In this document: in pieces, positions 34,153 to 34,480 of the stretch
Position numbering within the stretch: position 1 is the first letter of the stretch
Layout: every line of letters begins with the position of its first letter
From: an uncultured Clostridia bacterium
GTDB lineage: Bacteria > Bacillota > Clostridia > TANB77 > CAG-508
Direction of reading: 5' to 3'
DNA: 34,480 nt
Assembly: GCA_934157205.1 (NCBI GenBank)
Contig: CAKPHJ010000015.1
Location: forward strand, 1-34,480
Position numbers and translations under genes: made by a program
Notes under the pieces: generated by a model
Told to the model about the DNA's origin: nothing
The model's input: only the letters and a program-made list of their open reading frames with translations
Database searches by the model: none

Positions 34153-34480
34153 ATGTCAGTAGTTGCAATGAAACAATTACTAGAAGCAGGTGTTCACTTT
34201 GGACATCAAACAAGAAGATGGGATCCAAGAATGGCAGAATACATATTCCAAGCTAGAAATGGTATTCATATCATCGACTTACAAAAAGCTTCAAAGAAAA
34301 TTGATGAAGCATATGAATTCATCAAAGAACAAGTAGAAGAAGGAAAAACAGTTCTATTTGTAGGAACAAAAAAACAAGCTCAAGATTGCATGAAAGATGC
34401 AGCAATAAAGAGTGGAATGTACTATGTAAATCAAAGATGGTTAGGTGGAATGTTAACAAACTTTGATACAATTCAAAAAA
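34153..34480 (+). CDS. rpsB: 30S ribosomal protein S2 (3'-truncated by window edge)
   Basis: The first 109 residues of S2, cut by the window end. The N terminus is typical: MKQLLEAGVHFGHQTRRWDP, RNGIHIIDLQKA, VLFVGTKKQAQ and NQRWLGGMLTNF. GGGAGG lies 8 bp upstream of ATG 34153. S2 completes the 30S body by joining late with S1-type proteins. The usual neighbour tsf is presumably just outside the window. A promoter is seen upstream. Confidence 0.98.
   Translation, partial: MSVVAMKQLLEAGVHFGHQTRRWDPRMAEYIFQARNGIHIIDLQKASKKIDEAYEFIKEQVEEGKTVLFVGTKKQAQDCMKDAAIKSGMYYVNQRWLGGMLTNFDTIQK

Overview
The window comes from a very AT-rich, low-GC, Gram-positive, endospore-forming member of the Clostridia. 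Supporting evidence: spoVAC-spoVAD-spoVAE and ytaF sporulation genes, an infC-rpmI-rplT operon with a Firmicutes-type leader, RNase J, a sortase with a thioester/Cna-B surface protein, strong AAGGAGG ribosome binding sites, and coding sequences dominated by AAA, ATA, TTA and AGA codons. I cannot name the species; the style resembles uncultivated gut Clostridia.

Layout: (1) 1-3060, 3' part of smc, convergent with ytaF. (2) 3776-5987, an OmpR-type response regulator and its histidine kinase. (3) 6267-8195, a sortase and its likely surface-protein substrate. (4) 8356-9522, an Rpn-like PD-(D/E)XK protein with 21-bp tandem repeats. (5) 9523-10577, a gene-free kilobase with a terminator, a consensus sigma-A promoter and about 390 nt rich in hairpins (candidate structured RNA). 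(6) 10578-14410, RNase J and gltX; then a 91-residue membrane protein converging on the serS-engB pair. (7) 16854-19139, a CaCA exchanger and the infC-rpmI-rplT operon with an attenuator leader and an ATA start for infC. (8) 19193-21346 on the minus strand, dodecin-spoVAC-spoVAD-spoVAE. (9) 21483-22826, rsmB. (10) 22998-32975, a full type IV pilus operon: pilM-pilN fusion, pilO, a PilP-like protein, two major-type pilins, prepilin peptidase, two minor pilins, pilB, pilT, pilC. (11) 32999-34480, a ROK kinase and the start of rpsB.

The main discovery: four genes (engB, spoVAD, pilO, pilT) look frameshifted, and all four breaks fall at the same sequence. In each, the reading frame meets a CGG codon followed by A. 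Skipping the C, so that GGA is read next, restores the expected protein: engB ends at 193 residues with a stop just after the site, spoVAD regains its N terminus (333 residues), pilT regains its conserved C-terminal region and ends 11 bp before pilC, and pilO gains a Thr/Asn-rich tail ending just before the next gene. By eye these are the only four in-frame CGG codons in the window, while about two dozen other CGG triplets on coding strands straddle codons. I infer that CGG is unassigned or extremely poorly decoded here, and that CGGA acts as a +1 recoding site (skip of C, or four-base decoding). Systematic assembly error is the main alternative. I know of no description of such a system in bacteria.

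The pilus genes encode the inner-membrane platform (PilMN, PilO, PilP-like, PilC), the assembly and retraction ATPases (PilB, PilT), the pilins and a processing peptidase. No outer-membrane secretin is seen, as expected for a monoderm.
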